NCBI GenBank assembly: GCA_028023455.1
Contig: JAQFVV010000032.1
Span: 5,244,392 to 5,308,391 of the forward strand
Direction of reading: 5' to 3'
DNA: 64,000 bases
DNA from: Epiperipatus broadwayi
Taxonomy: Eukaryota > Onychophora > Udeonychophora > Euonychophora > Peripatidae
Positions 22,770-33,200 of the stretch are shown here, piece by piece. A model generated the notes under the pieces. It was not told the DNA's origin. It worked only from the letters and a program-made list of their open reading frames with translations, and did no database searches. How positions within the stretch are numbered: position 1 is the stretch's first letter; every line of letters begins with the position of its first letter. A program made the position numbers and the translations under genes.

Positions 22770-24202
22770 TGTAACAAAACCCCTCTCCTCACTATATAAT
22801 AACTTTTACCTAATACACTTAAAACATGGAAAACATAAATGCTTATGTATGTATATTTAACTAAAACTGTTTTAGCTTAATCACTGTTGATCAAAACGTC
22901 TTCTGAATTCATTCTCATTTAACTGTAATACATTCCCAATGCATATTTCTGGTCATCCATAAGATTCCAAGTGCCAATCTTATACGAATATAAGAATTAT
23001 GTAAAGTGAATATATTACCAATGAAAACCACTGTCTTAAGGAATGTGAGAGAGGTTTTTTGACCATTGGCTAGCTCAGTCTCATGGTTGGGTGGCCTCAT
23101 GGCCGGGAATAGACATGAATGGGAGTAAGAGTTTTGAAACACATAAAAAATATACAAAGAAAATATCACAGTAAGATTTCTAGATACAGTTTCACTATTA
23201 AATCAGATTTTATTTAAATTACTTCAAAAGACCATTATTATTCTTTTGATTTTTAAAAAACACAAATATAATTCAACCCTCAACCCTTTTAAACATAATT
23301 ATAATAAAAACTCTGCCATTTTGATACACACAACATTCTTTCCAATATTTTATTACAAATAAGTCAGATAGCAAAGGTCAATAGAAAGAGTTTATTCCAT
23401 GTGACCTCATATCCTAATTGCAACATTAAGGTCTGCAAATAAGAATTTAAATAAAAGTTTTCTTTTGTTGGTTAGTTGGATTTTCATGCACACATTAGGA
23501 AAACAGTTAATACTTTCTTTTTTAAAAAAAAAATCAATACGTAAAGTTCTTGTACCTATATCACCAGGGAATTTGTAGAAGAAATAATTTGTTTACTTTT
23601 AAGGGTTCTGATAAATGCAGGTAATAAACATACAATTCATTGTGAGGATTCCCAATCTTTGTTTTCTTATATGGCTGTGGTTTGATGAGACTCCACTTTG
23701 GTTCCAACATTGGTAGTTATCTTAATCCATAGGCATCTTATTCTCATTGAAGATAGCAGCTGCAATTAATGGGAATTAGGTGTTCAAGCCCAATACATTA
23801 TGCTCTTACCCCAACATTTCCTTTTCATCTGCCATTATGTAAGTTTAAAATTTAAAATTTTTAAAATTGGATTAATGATTCCACTGTCATGGCTCAAGCT
23901 CTGCAGGGACAAGACCATGAGCATTATGGGTGCCTCTCTTTTATAGTCCCCTCCATTCATTCTAGAAGGTTCTTTTGATCTCACTTCCTGTTTCCAATTG
24001 CTGCCTAACCAGATTTTAGTTGATGTGTGAAAAGCTTCTATCACTGCTTTTATTGTAAACAAAAGAAAGTAAAATTTCATTGCTGATGGAAACTTCTAGG
24101 CTTTTATAACATGAAATACAATCTCATTTCTATCTCTTCAACCATCAAACCCATTTACACACACGTTCATAACATGCAAATATACATTGTTCAAAAATGA
24201 CA
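22770..24202 (-). repeat. 5' LTR of the 19.6-24.2 kb element
   Basis: About 1433 bp, starting TGTCATTTTT at 24202 and ending GTTACA at 22770 on the minus strand. It is homologous along its whole length to the LTR at 19605 and to the truncated LTR at 24203. Its upstream end abuts the third LTR directly, with no host DNA between them. Confidence 0.85.
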
Positions 24203-25255
24203 AAACCCCTCTCTTCACTATATAATAAGTTTCACCTATCACACTTACAACATGAAAAACATACGTGCTTACGTATGTATATTTAACTAAAACTCTTTTG
24301 ACTTAATCACTGTTGATCAAAACATCTGAATTTGTTCTCATTTAACTGTAATACATTCCCAACACATATTTATGGTCATCCATAGTATTCCAAGTGCCAA
24401 TTTTATATGAATATAAGAATTACATGAAGTGAATATATTACCAATGAGAACCACTGTCTTAAAAAATGTGAGAGAGGTTTTTGAGCATTGGCTAGCTCAG
24501 TCTCATGGTTGGGTGGCATCATAGCTGGGAATAGACACAAGTGGGAGTAAGAGTTTTGAAACACATAAAAAAATATACAAAGAAAATATCACAATAAGAT
24601 TTCTAGATACAATTTCACTATTAAATCAGATTTTTATTTAAACTACTTCAAAAGACCATTATTATTCTTTTAATCTTTAAGAAAAACAAATATAATTCAA
24701 CCCTCAACCCTTTAAACATAGTTATAATTAAAACTCTGCCATTTTGATACATGCACATGCAACAGTCTTTCCAATATTTTATTACAAATAAGTCAGGTAG
24801 CGAAGGTTGATAGAAAGAGTTTACTCCACGTGACTTCATATACTAATTGCAACATTAATATCCGCAAATAAGAATTTAATAAAAGTTTTCTTTTGTTGGT
24901 TAGTTGGATTTTTATTTGCACATTAGGAAAATGGATAATACTTTCTTTTTTTATAAAAAAACATCAATACGTAAAGTTCTTTTACCTGAATATCCCCGAG
25001 GAATTTGTGGAAGAATAATTTGTTTACTTTTAAGAGTTCTGATAAATGCAGGCAATAAACATAGAATTTATTGCGAGGATTCCTGATCTTTGTTTTCTTA
25101 TATGGCCATTGTTTGATGAAACTTCACTTTGGTTTGACTTTAGTAGTTATCTTAATCCAGAGGCATCTTGTTAATTGTTGAACGTAGCAGCTGCAGTTAA
25201 TGGGAATTAGGAGTTTGAGCCCGATATGTTATGCTCTTATCCCAACATTTTCTTT
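24203..25255 (-). repeat. Truncated third LTR fused to the 5' LTR
   Basis: From 24203 the sequence repeats the LTR again (ACCCCTCTCTTCACTATATA matches the LTR ends at about 19616 and 22780) and stays homologous for about 1050 bp. Similarity stops near 25255, in the U3 half, just after a CCAACATTTTC block. An LTR-LTR junction lacks the internal region expected from unequal crossing-over between two full elements. Confidence 0.8.
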
Positions 25256-25532
25256 TGATACTTGCATATTTTAGAATCCATTCCTTATCAGAACATATCA
25301 AGTTTCCCATGCACCTCTCTTCCTCCTTCTGGTCCCAGTTTTCCATTTTCCTTTCCTTCCACCACTGTTTGCTAACCTCTAATTGTCCTAGTACTCTATC
25401 GACCTCTTTTGCACTTTTCCTTGTTATATTCCCTATGCTTGTCATTACTTCACTTGGCAGATTTCTACATACAATCCTTAAAATGTTTTTCTGATAAATT
25501 ACATGCAATAATACATCTATATATATATATTT
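25256..25532. other. Short unique stretch with an open minus-strand frame
   Basis: A 103-codon minus-strand frame (25197-25508) runs from here into the truncated LTR. Its upstream half contains NLPSEVMTSIGNITRKSAKE and a WWKERK-type stretch, which looks more protein-like than its surroundings and could be a fragment of a transposon gag. I cannot assign it to a family. Confidence 0.3.
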
Positions 25533-25680
25533 AAACTCAGACTTTCAAGCTTTCTACAGCTATTCATTCCATCTTATATAAATGATACACATGACCACAT
25601 ACATGTGAAAAAAAAAAAAAAATCTCCAACATATATAATTTATGCTGAACCAGCACTCATCAATTTGTTCAGATCATCTC

Positions 25681-25681
<1 letters not shown>
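25533..25681 (-). mobile_element. Hammerhead-retrozyme relic
   Basis: The minus strand matches the body of the ribozyme units at 16.6, 55 and 57.5 kb: GATGAGTGCTGGTTCAGCAT, then a CACATGTATGTGG block, ATAAGATGGAATG and a CTGAAAGTCTGAGTT-like end. The hammerhead core is dead: the first base of CTGATGA is T and GAAA has become TAAA. The fragment ends in an (AT)n tract. Confidence 0.7.

Positions 25682-25722
<41 letters not shown>
25682..25722. repeat. (AT)n microsatellite at a LINE 3' end
   Basis: About 40 bases of AT dinucleotides, directly after the RTE 3' terminus (minus strand) and directly before the retrozyme relic. It may be the expanded LINE tail or a pre-existing target. Confidence 0.9.
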
Positions 25723-26934
25723 TCAACCATTATCAATCCACTGCAGGATGAAGGTCTCTCCAAGTTTAAACCATCTTCTCCGATATTTAGCTTCTCTTCT
25801 CCACAACACTCCTGCACATTTTCTTATTTCATCCATCCATCTCACATGTGGTCTCTTTCTGGGTCTTTTACAATCTCTTGGAATCCAGTTTAACATTTCA
25901 ATTGTCCATCTATTATCATCTCTTCTAGAAATATGTCCAGCCCAACTCCATTTCAATCTTTTAATTTTTTCAATAAGGTCATTAACACCTGTTTGTTGTC
26001 TTACCCATACATTGCGTTTTCGATCTCTTCTTGTTACTCCCAACATACATCTCTCCATACTCCTTTGAGTGGTCTGAAGTCTCTGTATTGCTCTTCTATT
26101 AAGTGTCCAAGTCTCAGATCCATAAGTAAGAACTGGTAAAACACAGTTGTTAAAAACCATCCTTTTCAAACACATAGGCATATTTCCTTTTAGTATCAAG
26201 TTATTTCTACCAAAGGCATTCCAACCAAGTTTAATTCTATGATTAATTTCCTCCATTATGTTTCCATCTGTATTAATAATCTGACCAAGGTATTTGTAAT
26301 TGTTAGCTTCTTCTAATTCTTCATAATCAATCTTTATTCTCATATTTTGAGCAAATCGATTAAACATTACTTTAGTCTTTTTAACATTTATCTTTAGTCC
26401 TACTTTTCTACTTTCATCTGCTAACTCCTGCAACATTTCCTGCAGCTCTGAAGCATTATTTGCAAAAACAACTACATCATATGCGAAATCTAAATGACTT
26501 AAAAACTCTCCATTTACTTTCACTCCTTTAGTTTCCCATTTTAATCCACAAAATACTTCTTGCAGCACTGCTGTAAAAAGTTTTGGAGATATTGAGTCAC
26601 CTTGTCTTACACCTTTCTCAATGTTGATTTTTCCAGTATCATTATGTAATCTAATTGTTGCTGTTGCATTTTTATAAATATTCTTTAAAATATGACAATA
26701 TCCTTGATCTATACCTTGATGATCCAATGCTTTAATCACTGAAGAAATGTGTATAGAATCGAATGCTTTTTCATAATCTACAAATCCAAAACATAATGAC
26801 AACTCATATTCATTTGTCCTTTCTATGACTTCCCTCAATACCTGGATATGATCTATTGTACTAAAACCACTTTTAAACCCAGCTTGTTCTCTTGGTTGGT
26901 CTTTCTTTTCAGTGCCTGATAAGGCAGAATGAAT
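25723..26934 (-). pseudogene. 5'-truncated RTE-type LINE reverse transcriptase with mutated catalytic site
   Basis: A frame of 455 codons is open from 27090, but LINE homology begins only at about codon 53 (26934); the first 52 codons read through AT repeats and the neighbouring element. RT motifs follow in order: EQAGFKSGFSTIDHI, motif A FVDYEKAFD (catalytic Asp about residue 105), motif B GVRQGDSISP and motif C. Motif C reads FAYD instead of FADD: the codon at 26479-26481 is TAT where the copy at 9.25 kb has GAT. The LINE C-terminal region has KTKVMFN, YKYLGQ, YGSETWTLNRRA, RDDNRWTIEMLNW and RKRPHVRWMDEIRK. The endonuclease and early RT are missing. Loss of one of the two metal-binding Asp residues should kill the polymerase even though the frame is open. 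Confidence 0.9.
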
Positions 26935-27077
26935 GTTTGTGTAAATGATAATTTTTTTTTCCAATACATATATACAATTATATATATATATATATATATA
27001 TATTAATATATAACAAACTAACCCAAGGAAATACATATAAAAACAAAAAAATAAAGACTTATAAATCCAATAAATAA
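26935..27077. other. Junction between RTE fragment and Penelope-like element
   Basis: It contains a T-run, an (AT)n tract at about 26977-27002 and AT-rich sequence that is probably the 3' end of the Penelope-like element. The exact element boundary is not visible. Confidence 0.4.
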
Positions 27078-27112
27078 TATAATATTTCAACCAGAGGACT
27101 GGTTTTCATCAG
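27078..27112 (-). ncRNA. Hammerhead-like motif in the Penelope 3' region, stem I missing
   Basis: On the minus strand the order is CTGATGA (27106-27112), a spacer A, stem II AACCAG (27099-27104) pairing perfectly with CTGGTT (27089-27094) around a four-base loop, GAAA (27085-27088), and a minimal AT stem III ending in an AUA triplet (cleavage after 27078). Core and stem II match the hammerhead consensus, but the flanks (TTTCTTT before, TTATTTATTGG after) do not pair, so stem I is absent. Penelope elements are known to carry hammerheads. This looks like a degraded version and is unlikely to cleave. Confidence 0.55.
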
Positions 27113-27625
27113 AAAGAAAAAAAATACACAGTAAAATGGTGATAATCAAAAATTACAGATTTGGTAAAAGATTAAAAATTTAACAAAACCCCCCTGATTG
27201 GTCACAAAATCTAACACAGAATATCTACCCAATCAATGACAAAATTCAAACAAAAAAAAAAAAAAAAACAAAAAAAAAAAAACTACATTCCCTCCTAATC
27301 AAGCTTAAATTCTATTTAAATTAAAATAAATATAAAAATAAAAAATCCAAAATTAAAAATTAAAATATACATATGTGCATACATAGAAAAATTAAACTAT
27401 GCTCACATACAAAAAATAGCTGTGCTCACATTAATATTCATTAAAAACCAAAATACTTATACATTTTAAAAATTATAGTTAGTGCAAAGTACAATAATTT
27501 ATAACTAATTATTTATCTATAAACCAATTAAACACAGATATTAAACATCCATGAAACCAATCTTTACATAAAAAAACCTCATATAAGAAAATTTTCACAT
27601 AAAAAAACACACATATAGAAATCAT

Positions 27626-30226
27626 TTAGGAGACCAGGTAACCCAGAGATGTAATAGTTCCAGTGTTCAAATTCAATCCATGCGGTTCTAAGGTTTTGAA
27701 TTTAAAAATAAAAAAACTCTCCTTTTGTTTCCTCTCCCTTGTAGAAGAAAAACCTTCCTGAAGAATCACTACTTTTAAATCATCAATTGAATGATTCGGT
27801 AAGTTAAAATGTTTTGAAACCGGTCTATCTTTATTCTTATGCAAAATGTCAAATCTATGATTAGTCATTCTGACATGTAAACTATTTGCTGACTCACCTA
27901 TATACTGGTTTAAACATCTACTACACTCTATCAAATATATCAAATTAACACTTTTACATGTAACATAATTAGGAATATACCATTTGAAATTACAATTCTT
28001 AGTACTAAAGACCACTTTTGTCACAACAATATGTTTACATGTAAAACATCTTTTATCTTTACATGGAGAACATCCTTTTTCCTGTACAGAACTACTAATA
28101 AAATTTGTTTTGACAAGTATATCTCTAAGTGATCTATGTTTTCGATATACAGCCTTAGGTGGATCAGAAAAAATAGATTTTAAATAATCTGTGGACTGTA
28201 ATATGTTAAAATGTTTTGCCAATATCCGGTTAATATTAGGTAAATCTCTATTAAAAGTAAGAACCAATGGTGGAACATCTAATTGTTTTTTACTCTTTTC
28301 AGATAAAAGAAGTTTCTTTCTATCAATTAAAGAAGATCTCCTTACTGCATTATCCAACAATGTCTTAGGATACCTCATATTGAGCAATCTATTATATAAA
28401 ATACTATTATTTTGTTGAATAAATTTCTCATCATTACAAATCCTCTTCATCCTTAAAAATTGACTATAAGGAATATTAGCCTTTAAATGTTTAGGATGGT
28501 TACTATAAAAATGTAGATAGCGGTTATTATCAGTTGGTTTCCTATATACAGTGATAGTAAGAACTCTATTAGTGTAAATAACTTCAACATCAAGAAAATG
28601 AGCAATTGATTTTGAAAAATTCATTGTGAAATTAATATGTTTATTAAAATTATTTAAATAACTTAAAAAATTATGAAGTTCAACTTCACTATGTGGCCAT
28701 ATCATGAAAATATCATCTATATATCTAAGCCAAGTGTGAGGTTTCAGCTTAGCATTATCAAGTATAGAGGACTCCAGTTTTGACATAAAAATATTCGCAT
28801 AACTTGGTGCCATCTTTGTACCCATTGCAGTACCTTGTTTCTGTAAATAGTATCTAGAATCAAAAGTAAAAAAATTATTTCTTAAAACCAAATATATTAA
28901 TTCAACCATAGTAGTAATAAAACCATGATCATACTCTCTATCTTGTAAAGCACATTTAATAGCCTCAACTCCATCATCATGAGGTATATTTGTGTATAAT
29001 GATACAATATCCAAAGTAACCAAAAAACAATCAACTGGTAATTCAGATTTAATATTTTCTAACACACAAAGAAAATGAGTAGTATCTTTAACATAAGAAT
29101 TAAATGATGGTGGAATAAATTTAATAATATTATCAACATATGCTGAAATATTTTCTGTAGGACTACCAATACTAGCTACAATAGGTCTGCCTGGACAACC
29201 AGGTTTATGAATCTTTGGCAAAATATAAAAACTACTAGGATGAATTTTGGTTGGTACTAAAAAGTTATATACATTATTATTTATAAGACCCCTAGCTCTC
29301 AAATCTTTTAAACTAAAAAGTATACCCTTGAATAATGAATTAATAGTGGTTAGTGAAATAGGCTCATAAAAAATTTTATCATCTAAAAGCTCCAGAGCTT
29401 TTTTAACATAATCATCTTTATTCATAATTACTATTGATCCACCTTTGTCAGCTGGTTTTATAATAATATCCTGTCTTTTCACTAAATTATGTAATGCATT
29501 CATCTCTCTCAATGTTAAATTACTCTTATACTTACTATGTTGTTTAAGTCTAATTTCATTAATAATATCCTGATATACATTATCAATGTACGTATCTAAT
29601 AACACATTCCTTTGATGTGGTGGTGTCCAATCAGATCGTAATTTTCCAATAGTATCACATTCTTGGTTTCCAAAAAATTCTCTTAATCTAAGTCTTCTTG
29701 AAAAATTATCTAAATCCTGATGAATTTTAAATTCATTTTTTTGATAAAATGACTGAACTGTAGGGCAAAAAGATAAACCTTTATTTAACAGTGAACATTC
29801 TGCCTCACTAAGATTAATGTTAGTTAGATTAATCACATTGTTTTCCTTATTAGCTAAACATAAAAAATCATTGCTATAAATATTTGGGTTAGATTTATTA
29901 GTATTTGTATTTCCAGAAACTAAAATATTGTTAGTGCATTCAGAATCTGTAACTCTATGAACCAATGCTAAACCAGCATCACTATTAAGAACAGATGGTA
30001 ACATTTCAGCACAATCTAATGAATGTGAAGATGATACAAATGATTGATCAGTATCAATTGGAATCATATCCGATGTAGAAATATCTGACACAGTATGATT
30101 ATCAGAAGTCATACAATTAATTAGTGTTTGTGACTGATTAGTAACTAATTCAAATCTTGGCTCATTACCCATAACTTTGAACCAATGATATATTTTAGTA
30201 TGAAGTATTACATTTTGATGCACCAA
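27626..30226 (-). CDS. Penelope-like RT with GIY-YIG endonuclease (intact 866 codons)
   Basis: A single open frame of 866 codons. The N-terminal 200 residues are Asn/Ser-rich and poorly conserved. The RT follows: IIIKPADKGGSIVI (254-267), YILPKIHKPGCPGRPIV (334-350), SPTENISAYVD (355-365), motif A TLDIVSLYTNIPH (404-416), motif B QGTAMGTKMAPSYANIFM (464-481) and catalytic YIDD (503-506 within RYIDDI). A C-x2-C-x4-C-x2-C cluster (719-730) leads into a GIY-YIG endonuclease: LIYLIECSRC (762-771), QYIGES (774-779), an Arg near 786 and a C-terminal FKTLEPHGLN block. This domain order defines endonuclease-bearing Penelope elements; the Cys cluster and sequence style suggest the Neptune-like branch. 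The product would copy its RNA at endonuclease-nicked DNA in the nucleus. The start at 30226 is the first Met; translation could begin at Met19. It is the only transposon gene here without a visible break. Confidence 0.92.
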   Translation of the reverse strand: MVHQNVILHTKIYHWFKVMGNEPRFELVTNQSQTLINCMTSDNHTVSDISTSDMIPIDTDQSFVSSSHSLDCAEMLPSVLNSDAGLALVHRVTDSECTNNILVSGNTNTNKSNPNIYSNDFLCLANKENNVINLTNINLSEAECSLLNKGLSFCPTVQSFYQKNEFKIHQDLDNFSRRLRLREFFGNQECDTIGKLRSDWTPPHQRNVLLDTYIDNVYQDIINEIRLKQHSKYKSNLTLREMNALHNLVKRQDIIIKPADKGGSIVIMNKDDYVKKALELLDDKIFYEPISLTTINSLFKGILFSLKDLRARGLINNNVYNFLVPTKIHPSSFYILPKIHKPGCPGRPIVASIGSPTENISAYVDNIIKFIPPSFNSYVKDTTHFLCVLENIKSELPVDCFLVTLDIVSLYTNIPHDDGVEAIKCALQDREYDHGFITTMVELIYLVLRNNFFTFDSRYYLQKQGTAMGTKMAPSYANIFMSKLESSILDNAKLKPHTWLRYIDDIFMIWPHSEVELHNFLSYLNNFNKHINFTMNFSKSIAHFLDVEVIYTNRVLTITVYRKPTDNNRYLHFYSNHPKHLKANIPYSQFLRMKRICNDEKFIQQNNSILYNRLLNMRYPKTLLDNAVRRSSLIDRKKLLLSEKSKKQLDVPPLVLTFNRDLPNINRILAKHFNILQSTDYLKSIFSDPPKAVYRKHRSLRDILVKTNFISSSVQEKGCSPCKDKRCFTCKHIVVTKVVFSTKNCNFKWYIPNYVTCKSVNLIYLIECSRCLNQYIGESANSLHVRMTNHRFDILHKNKDRPVSKHFNLPNHSIDDLKVVILQEGFSSTRERKQKESFFIFKFKTLEPHGLNLNTGTITSLGYLVS

Positions 30227-33200
30227 ACATTATAATATAGATATTTATCTTACAGCTAGAGAGCAGATAAAAATTGGCATAAATATTAATAGAGAATTAT
30301 TAAATAGACATAAGGAAATTTATAAAAAAATAGTAATTTAAGATTTTTGTAAACAAAAACACTGATATCATTTTTAAAAACATTAATATCTAATTACTAT
30401 TTTACATTTAGTTAACATATGCAGAATTGTTTATTATTTTGTTATTCTTTTAAGCTCTAATAAATACATTCTTACTATCTTTTAATTTTATTATTTAGAA
30501 TATACTTTAGATAGCTTTATGTCCTTAATTTTTATATATTTTATTTTATCTTTTTATGAGGTGTCTTTTAATTATTATTTTTAATTAATATTTTTTTAAT
30601 ATTAGTTGCAGTATATATATAATAATATTATAAATCGATGTCTGTATTTCTTCAAATCAATATATGGAGACTTATAATTAAATATTAGTAAATACAGTAA
30701 TCAAAAATTTTGAAGAGTACAAAAAATATAGTCGTCACTTATGAGTGCTTTTGACTATCCTTGCAGTCTTTCTTAACTAATACTTTGAAAGGTTAACCTT
30801 CCCATAATTCCATGAACTTAACATTTGCTGCCTGCCTATTGATTAAGTCCTGTTTGTATTTATATATTAGCATAGCTTCCTTTATTTTTCTTTTATTGTT
30901 ATTTCTTTCAATTTGCAATATTTTTAGATTCAATATTTTTAAATATATATAATAGCTAATTGGCTGGCATTTAAATACAATAACAAATACTTGTTATTAT
31001 TCTGAAATGTCAGCTATTTAGCTATTATATTTTTATTACATGGAAGCACCCGGAAAATAATATTTTGAATTCATCATTTATCTGTCAAAATATTAAAATT
31101 AATATATATATATTAATCCATTATTGATTTTATTTTCTATAGGATTTAGTGCAATAGTAAAGTGAACAATGCTGGGCTCAAGATCCATGAATCATAGCTC
31201 TAGTTAGGTTACTTCCATTTTTAAACTTGGTTATGAACTCCAAACAATTATATATAATTCTATTTGCAAGAATATATATATATATATATTGAAGCAGTAA
31301 ATCTGTAGTACATATTTAGCTTCACTGCCTGATAACATTACATACCTTTAAGGTAGGGTTTGAACCAGTTTATATATTTATTTGGTCATCCAGGAGTGTT
31401 AATCACACACATATACACGTATAACTTCCACCCTGTTTATTCCAAATGGTTATGTATAACCAGTTGTGTTATTATTTTAACTTAAGTATATTTTATTTTC
31501 AAGCTTGTAAATTCCTTCACTTAGATAATCGTGTATATGCGTATATATATTACAGATACGAAATTAATATGATTAGTGTAAAGCTAAAGCAATGCCAGAA
31601 AGTTATAAAAGGTATTATTGCAATTTTAAAATGTTAAAGTGTTATTCTTATTTAATTATTTCAATAATCACAAGTTAACAAAGTCATATTCTTGAAGCTA
31701 TTTCCAATTTAAAAAAAAAAATACATTTAAATAATGCTTTCTGGAATGTATTTGTTTACATCTTCCAATATTGCCGAATTTCAAGTATAGGAAGAGTAAA
31801 AGTTCTAGACATGTGCAAAAAGAGTTCAGCTCACTCTTCTCTAATGTTCGATTAGAGAGTAAAAATAAAATGACTTGTGAGTAGGGGAAGATTTGCCTCC
31901 TTGATCTTAGATCACCTTTGTCCTGCCTTTCCTGCCATTCCATAGCTACTTGAGAACTGTTCTGTTTAATTGGAGGATGCCTATCACTATTGTGTTAATA
32001 TTGTGCCTTGTTGACTGTACCTTCATGTCTAAACTTTGTATACATTATTCTAAATAGCCACCATAACTTCTAAAGGTAATCCGATTTGCCAAAGAATGAA
32101 CTCTTTATATTCCTCACTTCTTTCCTAAATTCTAATTATATTCGCAATATATTTTTTTATTTATCTGGTAACTGACTATAAGATCAGTTATCATTGTTAT
32201 TAAATTTATGATTTTCTCTCTAGAGCTTTTAAAAATCTCATTCTATAAAACACTAGCACAGAATTATGTATTTTAAATCTATCATTAGTTTTTAAAGTTT
32301 CACGCTTTAGTTATCTTATTTCCATGTGGCAAAACTTATTTTAAACTATGTATTTTATTGAATTAATTTTAGTATGCTAATGTTTCAATCTAGCGAACTT
32401 ATATTATTTTAACCATCATTCCGATATTTTGAATATTTAAATAGTTAAATGTAAAATTTCTTTATTGATCGCACGCAGTTCGCTCGATTGAATATTTTGA
32501 AATATACGCTTAATGGTGAATTGTTTAAAAAGTCATATTATGGGATAAGATAAACTTTTTGTTGTTGTTGCTATCGATTTAAATGCATTTTATGTTCTCT
32601 AAATAAATCTGATTATTAATCTATTTTAATAATTATTTATTGCTTTCATGCTATTGAGCATTAACTTGCTTATAATATAATATCGTTTAAGAATACTTGG
32701 GCTTGTTAAATAGGAAAATAATATTTTCCCCTCTTCTATATTTGACATCCTAATTTGCTAAGATTTTTCATACGTTGCTGAGTAAGTTAATATTTAGTCA
32801 TGGCGTTATGCGTGATATTGTTACTTTATTTAAGCTTAAATTAATGCATTAGTCATTTAAGACTTAAGCCATATTCGCGTTGCTTACTTATGATAGCATT
32901 TTTTTTTAAAATTCATATTTTGCTTTATCATAATTATTCCTCCGAAAGTCTCAGATTTTCTTCATGTAACTTGTCTAAGAATGAGATTTGGTAGCACCGA
33001 TCTCAGGACAAATGTTAGATTGTTAAGGCTCTACATTGGATAACGTCGGCAAACGTATCATGGAAACCTTATCACTCGTCTCTTCGAATACCATCTTGTT
33101 ATAAATACAAGCAGATTCTTATATATGATAAAGCCTTTTAGTCCAAAGATGGACATAAACTCCACTTTTAATGCTATCATTGTAGTCAGCACTGTGAGTT

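Larger units (their letters stand above)
19605..24202 (-). mobile_element. Degenerate LTR retrotransposon (gag-only remnant), minus strand
   Basis: Two long direct repeats, 19605-21014 and 22770-24202, flank a 1.75-kb interior. On the minus strand the order is 5' LTR, primer binding site, gag relic, polypurine tract, 3' LTR. The LTR begins TGTCATTTTT and, in the upstream copy, ends GTTACA, so it has the canonical TG...CA ends. A TGG-starting primer-binding-site-like sequence lies one base after the upstream LTR, and a purine run directly precedes the downstream LTR. Together these make the assignment secure even though the coding part is wrecked. There is no room for pol, so the copy is non-autonomous or internally deleted. 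Many LTR differences indicate an old insertion. Confidence 0.85.
27078..30226 (-). mobile_element. Penelope-like retroelement
   Basis: The element is defined by its single reading frame (27626-30226) and a 3' untranslated region that runs to at least the hammerhead-like motif at 27078-27112. Flanking pseudo-LTR repeats typical of the family were not found: the sequence upstream of the start codon (30227-30420) does not resemble the 3' region. The outer limits are therefore approximate. The 3' region includes A-runs near 27250-27280. Confidence 0.8.

Noticed and set aside
27984-28418. Plus-strand frames within the Penelope element
   Set aside because: Antisense shadows of the 866-codon RT gene.
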